This document shows, one piece after another, positions 7,883 to 17,514 of a stretch of DNA of 64,000 nt. The notes under the pieces are model-generated. The model searched no databases and had not been told where the DNA came from. It was given only the letters and a program-made list of their open reading frames with translations. Numbering within the stretch: the stretch's first letter is position 1; each line of letters opens with the position of its first letter. The translations under genes were made by a program, and so were the position numbers. This stretch comes from a virus: IMG/VR virus record IMGVR_UViG_3300031703_000599, positions 1 to 64,000 of that record; one strand, written 5' to 3'.

Positions 7883-9099
7883 TAAATAAATCCATTAAAT
7901 TCTGGGCAAGCTTCGAGCAGTTTGCCGCGTTGTAATTCATCCATCTTGAGATTGTAATCAACAAACTCTTGCCAATGTGCGTCATGTGAATCTTCTGTCC
8001 ACATGTATGTTATTACGTCATTTACTTTTGGCCAATGTTTATATTGTTCTAAATTGTCTTGTGCTAGCTGTTTTAATTCTTTTGGTAACACTTGTATATT
8101 CATGCTGCGTGGGTGATTTAATATATTTAAATATACTTGGTCGCCTGTAAGCCCTCTTGATTCTGCAAAGTCTAACAGTTCTGATAGCGCCACAACATTC
8201 AATGCCTGTATTGTACAGTGTATTTGTACGTCCACTGAATCAACTGCCATTAATTTATCAAATACTTCTACTACTTTTTTCCATGAACTAGGATACCTAA
8301 TGTATCTATCTCTAGCACCCACTGCGTCAATTGATGCATTTAATTGTACTCGCTTAAAGTGACTCCAGTAGTCGATCATCTTCTGTGGGATGTTGGTTAG
8401 GTTAGTATTATACTTTAGCTTTATACCAGCTGCTAAGTCATTTTCAATACAGTAATCTAATAATTTATATTGACTTATTGCTAATGTAGGTTCGCCACCT
8501 GTTAAGTAGATTTCTTCTACTGTGTGTGCAATTTCTTGGAAGTTTAATCCTGTTTGTTTGTAATCTGGCCATTCAGTCATTATGTTCATAAACGCTAAAG
8601 TGTCCTCGTCCATTGCCTTGGGTGGATCTAATTTTGCTGTAGGTACAACTGCATTCCAGTCTTTAATCCACATGCTACTAGCCCATGGATTGCACATGCG
8701 GCATTTTAAATTACAAAGGTTACCAAGACGAAGATCAACATATTTAACATCAACTGGAATCTCTACGTCTACCTTGACACCTTCTTTCCACCACTTCTCA
8801 TTAAAGCCAGCGCGTGGGCTACGAATGCCTGCGTCTTCTTCGCGGAAACAACGTACACACATCTCTGGTTTTTCGCCGTCTATAAATTCTTTACGTATCT
8901 TTGTGTAAGTAGGACTGTTCCATACTTCTTCAACATCATGTTTATATATTTTGTATGGTCTATTAGTTTCTGGATTAATGATTTGATTTTCATTTGGGTT
9001 GCTGTTACAACATACACGAAAGCTTCCTGCTGCGTTTGTTGCTACATGCATAAACGGCAGAACGCAAAACGTATCGCTTGGTAATTCTCTTGTACTCAT
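7882..9099 (-). CDS. radical SAM protein with N-terminal twitch domain
   Basis: 405 residues. C12 in TFCVLPF, C30-C31 (RVCC) and CVRCFREEDAG supply the N-terminal auxiliary cluster. CNLKCRMCNPWASS is the radical-SAM motif and LTGGEPT the GGEP motif. The start at 9099 follows a GGAG Shine-Dalgarno. It is clearly paralogous to the genes at 3733, 14499, 25172 and 26980. Confidence 0.92.
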   Translation of the reverse strand: MSTRELPSDTFCVLPFMHVATNAAGSFRVCCNSNPNENQIINPETNRPYKIYKHDVEEVWNSPTYTKIRKEFIDGEKPEMCVRCFREEDAGIRSPRAGFNEKWWKEGVKVDVEIPVDVKYVDLRLGNLCNLKCRMCNPWASSMWIKDWNAVVPTAKLDPPKAMDEDTLAFMNIMTEWPDYKQTGLNFQEIAHTVEEIYLTGGEPTLAISQYKLLDYCIENDLAAGIKLKYNTNLTNIPQKMIDYWSHFKRVQLNASIDAVGARDRYIRYPSSWKKVVEVFDKLMAVDSVDVQIHCTIQALNVVALSELLDFAESRGLTGDQVYLNILNHPRSMNIQVLPKELKQLAQDNLEQYKHWPKVNDVITYMWTEDSHDAHWQEFVDYNLKMDELQRGKLLEACPEFNGFI

Positions 9100-9130
9100 T
9101 TGTATGACTCCGTGTATATAATGTTATTTA

Positions 9131-10102
9131 TTAGATAAAATCTAAGTAGTTTGTATTGTGTATCTTATCTAATATTTTACTTTGTGTTATCAGTTTTGCT
9201 TTTAGCACAGGGTCTTCTAACGCGCCCGGAGACATAAATTTTGGTGATATCACAGGAGTAGATATTTGATGATTTATATTGTTATCATTGCACCATTTAA
9301 CAATTTCACTTAGGTTATCTTTGTTAAATACCATAGGTAAAATAGTAACAGTAATCCATGTGTTAGTGGGTCGTTGACTATTAAATTTAACACAATTTTC
9401 ACTTGTTGTCAACCAGCTTGCGCCTGGACGTATATATTCGTAACGTGCGCCCACTGCTTCTATACTTATATTTATACTAACACTTTTGAACTTCTCAAAC
9501 AAATGGTTCCATGCTGTTAAGTCATGACTTCCATTTGTTATTAGTTCTAGTTGTATTGCAGGAGCTACGTCTTCATCTATCAACTGTTGAATAATTTTAC
9601 GAACTTGTGGAATCATAAATGGTTCTCCACCTGTGAATTTTACAACACTGGCGTCAAGCATTTCAGTTGTGAATCCCAGTGCTTCTTTGGACCAACGTCT
9701 TCCAGTTTTCTTATCGTAATACTTACTCCAATCCTCATCTGGGTTATCTCTAATAATGTTCGTCCATGTGCTACTACTTGTCTGATTGCACATTCTACAC
9801 GCAAAATTGCATGTGTTGTTTATCTTTAAATCCCAATGTTTAATGCCTACTTCGTCACTTAGTGTTCTGTTATAATGTTTCCGTAGACTTTCGCCGGTTA
9901 GTTCTTCTGACAGTTCGCACTCTGCGCATTCGCTTAACCATTTAGTTTCGCTTAATTTGTCTAACTCTGCATGCTTGGTCGCCCAATCATCTTCCCAGTA
10001 TAAATTTTCAACGCCCGGTGGGACTGTGTATGCACAACATGGTCTTACTGCACCAGTTGGTCCTATAGTAACACCATGCTTAAATATTGAGCATTTTGGC
10101 AT
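9131..10102 (-). CDS. radical SAM protein with N-terminal twitch domain
   Basis: 323 residues from the ATG at 10102 (MPKCSIFKHG); an upstream ATG at 10150 would overlap the neighbouring oxygenase by 71 bases. C4, C22-C23 and CAECELSEE form the N-terminal cluster set, CNFACRMCNQTSSS the SAM cluster, and FTGGEPF follows. It is the shortest twitch member here, with a shorter C-terminal part. Confidence 0.88.
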   Translation of the reverse strand: MPKCSIFKHGVTIGPTGAVRPCCAYTVPPGVENLYWEDDWATKHAELDKLSETKWLSECAECELSEELTGESLRKHYNRTLSDEVGIKHWDLKINNTCNFACRMCNQTSSSTWTNIIRDNPDEDWSKYYDKKTGRRWSKEALGFTTEMLDASVVKFTGGEPFMIPQVRKIIQQLIDEDVAPAIQLELITNGSHDLTAWNHLFEKFKSVSINISIEAVGARYEYIRPGASWLTTSENCVKFNSQRPTNTWITVTILPMVFNKDNLSEIVKWCNDNNINHQISTPVISPKFMSPGALEDPVLKAKLITQSKILDKIHNTNYLDFI

Positions 10103-10832
10103 AACCGTCCCTTGCTTTTTCTTTAAGTAGGTCACTCTGATCGCCATCAAATATCATATGTATACGTGGCTCTTCGCTACGGTTCCAGACTGCATGTTCG
10201 TACCCTGTGTTAAGTTTGAATGCACTGCCTGGAGTATAAGGCAGTGTTCCCCAGCCACCCATGACTAGTTTACATTCATCTGGATTGTTAAGAGCGACAT
10301 TAGTGGCGCCTACTCCAGTGATACTAGGACGGTCTCGATGAGGCGCGAGCCAGCCACCTGGTAGTACAGCCATGAAACGTACACGTGTAAACACGTCATA
10401 TAGCTTGCTGTCAAGCATCCATTCCTTGGTGCGCGGTGTAAACTTGCTTATGTCAGTCCAGTCGCTTAGATCGCGTTCTGCGCTGTCTGGTAAGTTGTAG
10501 TCTGATGGTACATTTGTGTGTACGCTGCTCATGCCATATACACACAAACTTAGCCAGCCGCTACTGTTGGGGCGGTGGAGTGTGTAGCAGCTTGTGTACA
10601 ATAAGTGGTTAGCTTCTTCGTGTATATCTTTCCAAGGTATGTCAATTCCAAGATCAATCCATGGCATCTTAGTGTTATCTAATATATGGTCTAGCTCTTC
10701 CTTTCCTTCCTCCAATACACTTGCATCGTCTACACCTTTAAATGTTGGCGTGATATTTTCATTCTCTGCGAAGAACTTTTTTGTATCGCGATTGGGAGCT
10801 GTCCATTCCAGTTGTTGTCCTTCATACCACAT
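10080..10832 (-). CDS. Fe(II)/2OG oxygenase, aspartyl/asparaginyl-hydroxylase-like
   Basis: 250 residues. The C-terminal half has LPGGWLAPHRDR (HxD), NVALNNPDECKL, G.LPYTPGSAFKLNTGYEHAVWN (distal His) and RIHMIFDG. The order and the EHAVWN signature are typical of aspartyl/asparaginyl beta-hydroxylase-type cupins. The N-terminal 120 residues are unrecognised and may set substrate choice. It overlaps both neighbours, within one translational array. Confidence 0.85.
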   Translation of the reverse strand: MWYEGQQLEWTAPNRDTKKFFAENENITPTFKGVDDASVLEEGKEELDHILDNTKMPWIDLGIDIPWKDIHEEANHLLYTSCYTLHRPNSSGWLSLCVYGMSSVHTNVPSDYNLPDSAERDLSDWTDISKFTPRTKEWMLDSKLYDVFTRVRFMAVLPGGWLAPHRDRPSITGVGATNVALNNPDECKLVMGGWGTLPYTPGSAFKLNTGYEHAVWNRSEEPRIHMIFDGDQSDLLKEKARDGYAKMLNI

Positions 10833-12322
10833 TACATAATTCCTGGTAAGAGACGCATATTTTGATACTCGTGGTAGTTACCATTTGGGGTATCTCCTGA
10901 GAAATATACAGTTTCATTATTTAATAATAATTCGTTAAACAAGTCAACAAATGCAGCTTGGGCTGTGAATGCTGGTGTGTTTACGTAGTTTATTTCGTAT
11001 TGCCATATGTTGCTTAACTGTAACAATACTGTATGATCGTTTCCAATTAAGTCTGCTAGTCGTTGCCATTCTTTAACGACATCAATCTTAACAAAGAAAT
11101 GCGATAGTGTTCTAATCCAGTTCCAGTGTTCTAGCCATTCTTCTTCGCTTTCGTAACTGTCAATGAAGTCTAATGCATTCTGTTCGTCATACCAAATAAA
11201 CTCCTCACTTGGCAATCCAAGGTCAGTTATTACATGTAAGTTATCTTTGTAAAACTTTGGAAAATCTTTGCCATCCCAGTTAGCAAGAACATGCTTTTGC
11301 CAGCCAATACCAAAGGGACTAAAGTCAGTCCACAAAATACGCTGTATAGTGTCGCTGTTATTAGTGATATGCTTAAACTGATGTAACCCACTGCATGGCA
11401 CAACAAGCGTATCAATGCCTAGTTGATCTCCAATTGGAACATCTTCTGTATTTGTAACATACATGATGTGCGTATCCATTACTTTGTATTGAAACAGTTC
11501 ACGTTTGTCATCATGTACTTTGTTATATCCAAAACTTCTGCTTTCATCTAATGTATATCGTGTGTTAAAATCATAATCAAACAACCAAGACTTTGTAAAT
11601 TCAATATCGTCTTCTGGGTATACACATATCTTGCCTCTACGTATATCGTAATTAAAATTATGTATTACGCAACCTGTGCTGAATGCTATTGGAAATAATG
11701 TGTTTAAAATTCCAGTTTGATTAGGTGTTACATCATCTGGACATTCTACTGCATCTAATATCATGTGTGGCGGCAGTTTCATATCTTCGCTTGCAACCCA
11801 CATGGGTGTATAATCATCATGTAGATTTTCTTGACTAAATGTATACGCTGGGTATGTACGATCGTAATTCCAATAGTTAATATGCATGTGATCTAATTCT
11901 TTAAACTTGTCTACATTTATCACAACACACTGTTCGTGCCACTCGGGTGCGTCTCCTCGAGTATGGTGATTAATAATATGACCAGCGGCTAACCAGTTGG
12001 TGTCTTTCCATTCGTTTTCAATAGCATGCATAATACCTTCTTCGAAGTCTTCACTTCCAGGCCAGCATCCATCGAACCAGACTACCATGTATTTGAATCC
12101 TAAATTCTGCACTCGCTCCATTACACTTTCAATTCCCCATTCTGAGAATTTATCTGCGTGTATGTATGGGTACATTGTACTGTTGGTTATGTTAATTTGC
12201 ATCAGCTTTTTCAGTTTACCTGCATACGCTATTTCATCTACGAGAGCAGGGTGTATTACTTCGTTAAAGAACACATGCACCAGTGAAGTGTCTGTTGTTT
12301 GTGTATTGAATTTTAAATGCAT
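10832..12322 (-). CDS. unknown protein, paralogue of the next gene upstream
   Basis: 496 residues, no family recognised. It shares a core with the product of 12322-13773: KYMVVWFDGCWPGS here against KYAVVWFEGCWPDS there, then LAAGHI against ILAGQI and a VVINVDKF / IIVNLEKW strand. Alternating hydrophobic strands and acidic loops would suit a nucleotide-sugar-transferase-like fold, but I see no clear DxD, so this is weak. No signal peptide or membrane segment. Coupled (one-base overlaps) to both neighbours. Confidence 0.6.
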   Translation of the reverse strand: MHLKFNTQTTDTSLVHVFFNEVIHPALVDEIAYAGKLKKLMQINITNSTMYPYIHADKFSEWGIESVMERVQNLGFKYMVVWFDGCWPGSEDFEEGIMHAIENEWKDTNWLAAGHIINHHTRGDAPEWHEQCVVINVDKFKELDHMHINYWNYDRTYPAYTFSQENLHDDYTPMWVASEDMKLPPHMILDAVECPDDVTPNQTGILNTLFPIAFSTGCVIHNFNYDIRRGKICVYPEDDIEFTKSWLFDYDFNTRYTLDESRSFGYNKVHDDKRELFQYKVMDTHIMYVTNTEDVPIGDQLGIDTLVVPCSGLHQFKHITNNSDTIQRILWTDFSPFGIGWQKHVLANWDGKDFPKFYKDNLHVITDLGLPSEEFIWYDEQNALDFIDSYESEEEWLEHWNWIRTLSHFFVKIDVVKEWQRLADLIGNDHTVLLQLSNIWQYEINYVNTPAFTAQAAFVDLFNELLLNNETVYFSGDTPNGNYHEYQNMRLLPGIM

Positions 12323-13773
12323 TATTCTAATCCTATTCCGTTGTTGTCCATTGCACTAAGTATAACATTTGCAGGACACATCAAGTCGTTGTCATTTAAA
12401 TCAGTGCCGCTAAACCAGCTATTGCTGTCTGTGTCTTTGATTCGGTCGATTAAATTCATAAAGCTCTTTTCCATTGCAAATGGCTTAGCCATCAGTTTTG
12501 GTATAATGTAACTATATATGTTACTGCTCCAGAATAATGTACGCTTGTTTGCCATTTGGTCAAACATTTCATCATGATTATAAATTAAGTCAATTGTATG
12601 ATACTGGTGGCTAGCCTGCTGTACACGTTTCCAAAACTTTAACCATTCAACTGTACCGTCAAACTGGTCTATTACTTTTGGCCAACGTTCTGCCACTAAA
12701 GGAAGAATTCTTTTATTTACATCTGGGTTATCTTCTATCCATAAATCTACCCATGCTACAAAGTCATTACCGTCCCAGTTCTCAATTGTATCCTGTCTAA
12801 ACTTCACACTGTCAGGGTCAAAATCAAACCATATAAACTGTGTATCATTTGTCATACCGTACTTGTAAGCATAGTACAGAAGCTTAAATCCTGCTGTACA
12901 GCCTACATACTGGTCAAACACTGTGTTGAGTGCTTGTGTTGCAAGTTGCGGACTACTAGGTTCTGTGTTAACAAAGTACACAGGACTAGTTGGCGCAAAT
13001 ATACGATCTATAAGACGATTGCCCTGCAATGATACTACAGTGTCGTCATACGGTTGTCCAGTGATACCTTTTTCAAGTTCTGCTGCGCCAACATATGGCT
13101 TAGTGATATATACCTTATCCATTAGTTCGTTTGAGATACCCCATACTGTAAGGTCACGAACAAGACTATATTGAACCCATGTTGCTCCAAAATTCTTCTG
13201 CCATAGCATTGATGCATGCTGTCCATCTGCAAATTTCCAATCATGGCATACGTTTAATCTGTATATACTATCTTCGTGGTCACGACTGGGTTCTAGATTA
13301 GTCCAGTCTGGGTGGTGCTCTGGATGAAAGAATGGACTAGGTCGTTTATATGCATCCCATTTTTCTAAGTTTACAATTATAAATGTTCTTGAGAAATATG
13401 GATAGATACCATGTACCGCTTGTATTTGGCCTGCTAATATCCATTCTGGATCTTCTTTGTTGTACCTGTCTAACTCGTCTAGCATTAGAAGATTAAAATC
13501 AGTACTATCTGGCCAGCAACCCTCGAACCAAACCACTGCATATTTATATGCTAGTTTCTTCATTGACACTAGCCATGTCGTATCAAACGGATTATTAATG
13601 TTAACAATACCGCCACGTAAGTGATTGTTACACTCAACGTTTTGAATAATACCTAATTTTTGTTTCAATATTGGGGTGTCGTTAAACTCTTTGTCAAGTG
13701 GCATAAATGCATGTACGATAGGCCAGGCATTCCCTACGTGATCATATTCCCAACTTTTTTGACCTTGTATCAT
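12322..13773 (-). CDS. unknown protein, tandem paralogue
   Basis: 483 residues, related to the preceding entry through VVWF(D/E)GCWP and flanking segments. The C-terminal halves share a W.NWDG.DF pattern (NWDGNDFVAW here, NWDGKDFPKF there). It starts behind AGGAGG, the strongest Shine-Dalgarno of the operon, so high expression is possible. Tandem duplication with strong divergence suggests two related substrates or a heterodimer (inference). Confidence 0.6.
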   Translation of the reverse strand: MIQGQKSWEYDHVGNAWPIVHAFMPLDKEFNDTPILKQKLGIIQNVECNNHLRGGIVNINNPFDTTWLVSMKKLAYKYAVVWFEGCWPDSTDFNLLMLDELDRYNKEDPEWILAGQIQAVHGIYPYFSRTFIIVNLEKWDAYKRPSPFFHPEHHPDWTNLEPSRDHEDSIYRLNVCHDWKFADGQHASMLWQKNFGATWVQYSLVRDLTVWGISNELMDKVYITKPYVGAAELEKGITGQPYDDTVVSLQGNRLIDRIFAPTSPVYFVNTEPSSPQLATQALNTVFDQYVGCTAGFKLLYYAYKYGMTNDTQFIWFDFDPDSVKFRQDTIENWDGNDFVAWVDLWIEDNPDVNKRILPLVAERWPKVIDQFDGTVEWLKFWKRVQQASHQYHTIDLIYNHDEMFDQMANKRTLFWSSNIYSYIIPKLMAKPFAMEKSFMNLIDRIKDTDSNSWFSGTDLNDNDLMCPANVILSAMDNNGIGLE

Positions 13774-13785
13774 TGTTTATTCCTC

Positions 13786-14502
13786 CTATGCGTCTATGTT
13801 TAAATTAGTTAAAATATAATTTTTTGGGTCATCTCTGTCGTATGAGTTAGTATGATAATCATGACCTGTAATCATAGGATGTTCTCTAATATTCATATCT
13901 GGATTAGGATATCCACAACCTAACAACAATGCAACGCTGTCCTGTTTATTATAAGTAATACCATGAACTTCTAGCATGTGTGCTTTTACTATTTTTCCAA
14001 CTTCATCGCGATCAAAACATAAGCAGTTACCTGTACGTAGTCCAAGTCTGTTAGCTTCGTATCCCATCATTCCCATTGATGAACCTACTCCAGTAAACGT
14101 GTTTAATTCTTCGTCTTTATGTAGTTCAGCGTTAGTCAATGTGTAATATGGTTCGTCTGGTTCACGTGGTGTTGGTTTAGATAGTTTTACCCATGCAAAC
14201 AACACTGGTGCCAACACTTGTGCGTTGCCAACTAATGTAACTGGTGTACCATCGTTGTATATTTTCTGTTCTCTGAGCTCTGGATCTTCGCCTGGGCGAG
14301 CTGAGTTCATCCATATTGCTTTTGATAACTCTGGGCTCTGTATTGCTACTAAGTCAAAATATCGTCTACCTTGCTTAAATGGGCCACCTGTTCCAATGTC
14401 CAATAAGTGTTGTACTAGTTCTGCTGGTACTGGTGTATCAGCATAGTTTCTTGCAGTAATTTTAAACTTGGCTGCTGCGTCAAGTGATTCTTGATAATTC
14501 AC
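13786..14502 (-). CDS. nitroreductase-family flavoprotein
   Basis: 238 residues. It has the N-terminal RNYADTPVPAELVQHLLDIG helix region, GRRYFDLVAIQ, the central GSSMGMMGYEANRLGLRTG (flavin and dimer region) and ALLLGCGYPN near the end, as in FMN-dependent nitroreductase/oxidoreductase proteins. Length is normal. The substrate is unknown; relatives act in dehydrogenation of peptide-derived rings or dehalogenation. Four-base overlap with the upstream radical SAM gene. Confidence 0.8.
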   Translation of the reverse strand: MNYQESLDAAAKFKITARNYADTPVPAELVQHLLDIGTGGPFKQGRRYFDLVAIQSPELSKAIWMNSARPGEDPELREQKIYNDGTPVTLVGNAQVLAPVLFAWVKLSKPTPREPDEPYYTLTNAELHKDEELNTFTGVGSSMGMMGYEANRLGLRTGNCLCFDRDEVGKIVKAHMLEVHGITYNKQDSVALLLGCGYPNPDMNIREHPMITGHDYHTNSYDRDDPKNYILTNLNIDA

Positions 14503-15728
14503 TGTTTATTCCTCTCTGCCACTATGTCCATGCCTTCCAACGACATGCCTAAATAATCTTTAACCATACTCTTTAAGTTAATATCCTGTGGATATCTTGT
14601 TTCAATATCGCGTGTGTATTTTCTCATACGTGCATACATCATATAGTCCCTTGTATTGTTTTCCATGTACGTTGCAAATCTATTCATCTCTGGGTGTACG
14701 TGTTCGTTTGCTCTCAACTTACTAATAATAGCTTCTCTGTACTTACCGTGCCATAAAGCAGGCGAAAGATACTTTGGTGTATGTAATATATTAGCAGTTA
14801 TAAATTTTAAGTCAACCGGAGAATCCTTCCAAAATTGAAAAAACTCTGGCATCTGATATACATTATGTGCCTGGACTGTAATACCTGCTGCTAAGTCTAT
14901 GTCTGGTTCTGCGTTAAGTGCTAGCATGTTAGCATACACTGTGTCCCAGTTACCATCTTGTCTTATATAGTTGTACACATCACCAATTCCATCCATGCTT
15001 ACTTTAATGTTAACATGCTTAAACTCATTCCAAATCTTAATCAAGTCATACTTCTTAAACTTAATATAACTTAGGTTTGTTGCGTATCGCAATTTAATAC
15101 GCTTCTTATGTTCTGCAGGAATACCTTCTAGTAACGTGTAATGCTCTTTGTTTATAATAGGTTCACCGCCAGTGAACTGTAATGTGTGTACATGTTCCCA
15201 TAACTCAGGCCATTCGTTTAGGCTTGCAAACAGGTCTGTAGGGCGCAGTAAGCGCGTTTCGTATCCATCCTGTGTGTACTTACTAATGATGTCTAAGTCA
15301 GCTACACGCTTGTAACTGCTGTGTGTACTGCACATTATACACTTCAAGTTGCAGAAGTTACTTACTTTAAGTTCCACCCAGTAAGGGGGGTTGTTGACGC
15401 TGTAATCATCGTTTACATCTATTAGATCATTAAACGTTTCCCAGTTGTCATGCTCCCATTGTTGTCTGTTTGAAACAATACCACTGTCTTCGTTATGCCA
15501 ACACACTTCGCAACGATTTGGTCTTTCTCCGTTAGCCACCGCGCGTCTGAGTTCTTTGTAGTTCTCATTATTCCAGCTTTCTATTGCGGTTTCGCCTGGG
15601 TTGTTTAGTGGTAGTTCCTGTGCTTCACAACAAGGGACTAAGTCTCCGCCTGCTGTTCCGTATATGTGCATAAACGGCAACATGCAAAAGGTTTCGCTGT
15701 TCTTTAAGTCTTCTTTGTTAATTGTCAT
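14499..15728 (-). CDS. radical SAM protein with N-terminal twitch domain
   Basis: 409 residues from the ATG at 15728 (MTINKEDLKNSETFCMLPF), which overlaps the upstream stop by one base; the longer frame to 15773 is less likely. C15, C33-C34 and CEVCWHNEDSG form the N-terminal set, CNLKCIMCSTHSSY the SAM motif and FTGGEPI follows. Closest in layout to 7882 and 25172. Confidence 0.9.
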   Translation of the reverse strand: MTINKEDLKNSETFCMLPFMHIYGTAGGDLVPCCEAQELPLNNPGETAIESWNNENYKELRRAVANGERPNRCEVCWHNEDSGIVSNRQQWEHDNWETFNDLIDVNDDYSVNNPPYWVELKVSNFCNLKCIMCSTHSSYKRVADLDIISKYTQDGYETRLLRPTDLFASLNEWPELWEHVHTLQFTGGEPIINKEHYTLLEGIPAEHKKRIKLRYATNLSYIKFKKYDLIKIWNEFKHVNIKVSMDGIGDVYNYIRQDGNWDTVYANMLALNAEPDIDLAAGITVQAHNVYQMPEFFQFWKDSPVDLKFITANILHTPKYLSPALWHGKYREAIISKLRANEHVHPEMNRFATYMENNTRDYMMYARMRKYTRDIETRYPQDINLKSMVKDYLGMSLEGMDIVAERNKQ

Positions 15729-16933
15729 TAGTAATGTATGTACTCTATTGATTCTGTATATTGTGATTCGCACAATGTTTTTAATCTTCTAATGCATGGC
15801 TCGTTGAAGTTAAAGCCTCTTATTTTCCAAATGTGTTTTAGTTCTGCAAGATATTGTGCGCTGTTATCTTCTACACCGTTTGGCTTGCACAAATCTTCCA
15901 CTAGTTTTTTCAGCTTGTCTACACGTGAATGGCTAACAATTATTCCATTGTACTGGTAGCTAAATGCGTCTAACACTTTTGCCTTGAACCAATCGGGCCA
16001 ATGCGATACACTAAGGTTGTGTGGTTCGTATACACTCTGCAATATAACATTATCTGCTCCCTTCACCCGTCTTGCCCACTGTATAAACTCAAACAAGTAC
16101 AAGATGTTCATTACACTTATCGTGCAGGCTATGTTAACTTTTACTTTGTCTGGGTATTGCGCTTTAAAATCTAACCACTTATCAAGTGTGCCTTCTATCT
16201 TATCCCATTTACTAGGGAACCGTATCATGTCATTTAATCTGCCATGCGCGTCAATGCTTGCACTAATAGTTATTTCCTTAAACTGCATAAGTGCATCATA
16301 GTCTACTTTGCCAGGCCACCATGTGCTGTTAGTAAATATCTCAATATGAATATTAGGAGCAATTCCTTCTTCTGCTAATCGTTGTATAAACTTCATAAAC
16401 TTTTGATGCAAGAACGGCTCGCCGCCAGTTACCTTCATGTGCTTGAGATGCTTTAACAGAGAAGTATCAATTTTATCAAAATCTACTTCTTGATCTTTCT
16501 TTAGCTTCTCAATTAATGCAATAGCTGATGCACTGTTCTTGTTAAACTTAATATAATCATCATCCCATGTGTGACTAAACTCGGGGCCGCATGTTTGACA
16601 TTTTAAATTGCATAAGCGTCCAACTGTAATTTCTAGGTATTCGAGTCTTACTTCGTCAGTAAAATCATCAAAGAATTCATCTGCTTCCGTTCGCATACTA
16701 CTGCCTTTGGTTTCTTCATCTGCTTTACATTTGTAACAACCAGGATGCCATTCATTTTTCATCATAGTGTCACGTATGTCAGCAAATGTTGCATCGTATG
16801 TATTAATATCTTCTTTGTCGCTATCTGCTAAAAACCGATCATGGAACCGACAACATGGAGTTGCAGGAACACCATGTTGAATCATTGCAGCTTTAAATGG
16901 ATACGCACATGCATTTTTAGGTAATCCGGACAT
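15728..16933 (-). CDS. radical SAM protein with N-terminal twitch domain
   Basis: 401 residues. C9 (NACAYPFK), C27-C28 (TPCCRF) and CYKCKADEETKGSSMR form the N-terminal cluster set, CNLKCQTCGPEFSHTW the SAM motif and VTGGEPF follows. The AYPFK/GxSxR pattern is shared with 9131 and differs from the FCxLPF subgroup, so at least two subfamilies coexist in the operon. Confidence 0.9.
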   Translation of the reverse strand: MSGLPKNACAYPFKAAMIQHGVPATPCCRFHDRFLADSDKEDINTYDATFADIRDTMMKNEWHPGCYKCKADEETKGSSMRTEADEFFDDFTDEVRLEYLEITVGRLCNLKCQTCGPEFSHTWDDDYIKFNKNSASAIALIEKLKKDQEVDFDKIDTSLLKHLKHMKVTGGEPFLHQKFMKFIQRLAEEGIAPNIHIEIFTNSTWWPGKVDYDALMQFKEITISASIDAHGRLNDMIRFPSKWDKIEGTLDKWLDFKAQYPDKVKVNIACTISVMNILYLFEFIQWARRVKGADNVILQSVYEPHNLSVSHWPDWFKAKVLDAFSYQYNGIIVSHSRVDKLKKLVEDLCKPNGVEDNSAQYLAELKHIWKIRGFNFNEPCIRRLKTLCESQYTESIEYIHY

Positions 16934-17489
16934 CTTTTAATATACCTCCTAGTAGTACTTCGCGTAGTTCTCCGTTTGTAGAGAAATATAATTTATCATT
17001 GCAATGCAACATCAACCCAGGATGATTAGGGTATGACAGAGCTTCGTTAATTGAAATCATTGGCAGGGTTAACGCGCTGTTGATTGTTATTCCTTTTGTA
17101 CGGTTTCCCGCTATAACGGGTGGTGTTTTTTTGCTGCCTGGGGCGCCATCGCCTATTCCTATATACAGTTCGGGTTCGCCTGCTTCATTAACAACTGATC
17201 CATACTTTGCTAAAATCACTTCACTGCTGTGCAGCTTGCATAACAAAATAGACTGTGTAAGTGCTACACCGGTACTTTCTGGCAATGTATCGCTTGTATA
17301 ATCTATTAGCGACATCCATAATAGATCTTCTATGTTTCCATTGGGAATACTGTCCCATCGTTGTTCGATTAGTAATGGAAAATCAACTGATTTAATTACT
17401 ACCCTTGGATCATTATATAATTCAGAATCAGTATTCACTAATACACGACTGTTAAAATACTCAACTGTGGTTGTTTCGTAATCAATCAT
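16917..17489 (-). CDS. unknown protein, paralogue of 18413-19021
   Basis: 190 residues. It shares RWDSIPNGNIEDLLW and a terminal GLMLHCNDKLYFSTNGELRE-type motif with the product of 18413. The second motif resembles the 'GM-V-kLyvYnG-W' ends of phage fibre or decoration proteins. It has no enzyme motif, so it may be a structural protein or the substrate of neighbouring enzymes (inference). Overlaps the radical SAM gene by 17 bases. Confidence 0.55.
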   Translation of the reverse strand: MIDYETTTVEYFNSRVLVNTDSELYNDPRVVIKSVDFPLLIEQRWDSIPNGNIEDLLWMSLIDYTSDTLPESTGVALTQSILLCKLHSSEVILAKYGSVVNEAGEPELYIGIGDGAPGSKKTPPVIAGNRTKGITINSALTLPMISINEALSYPNHPGLMLHCNDKLYFSTNGELREVLLGGILKDVRIT

Positions 17490-17514
17490 CTTTTAAATTA
17501 TTCCCTTGTCACAA

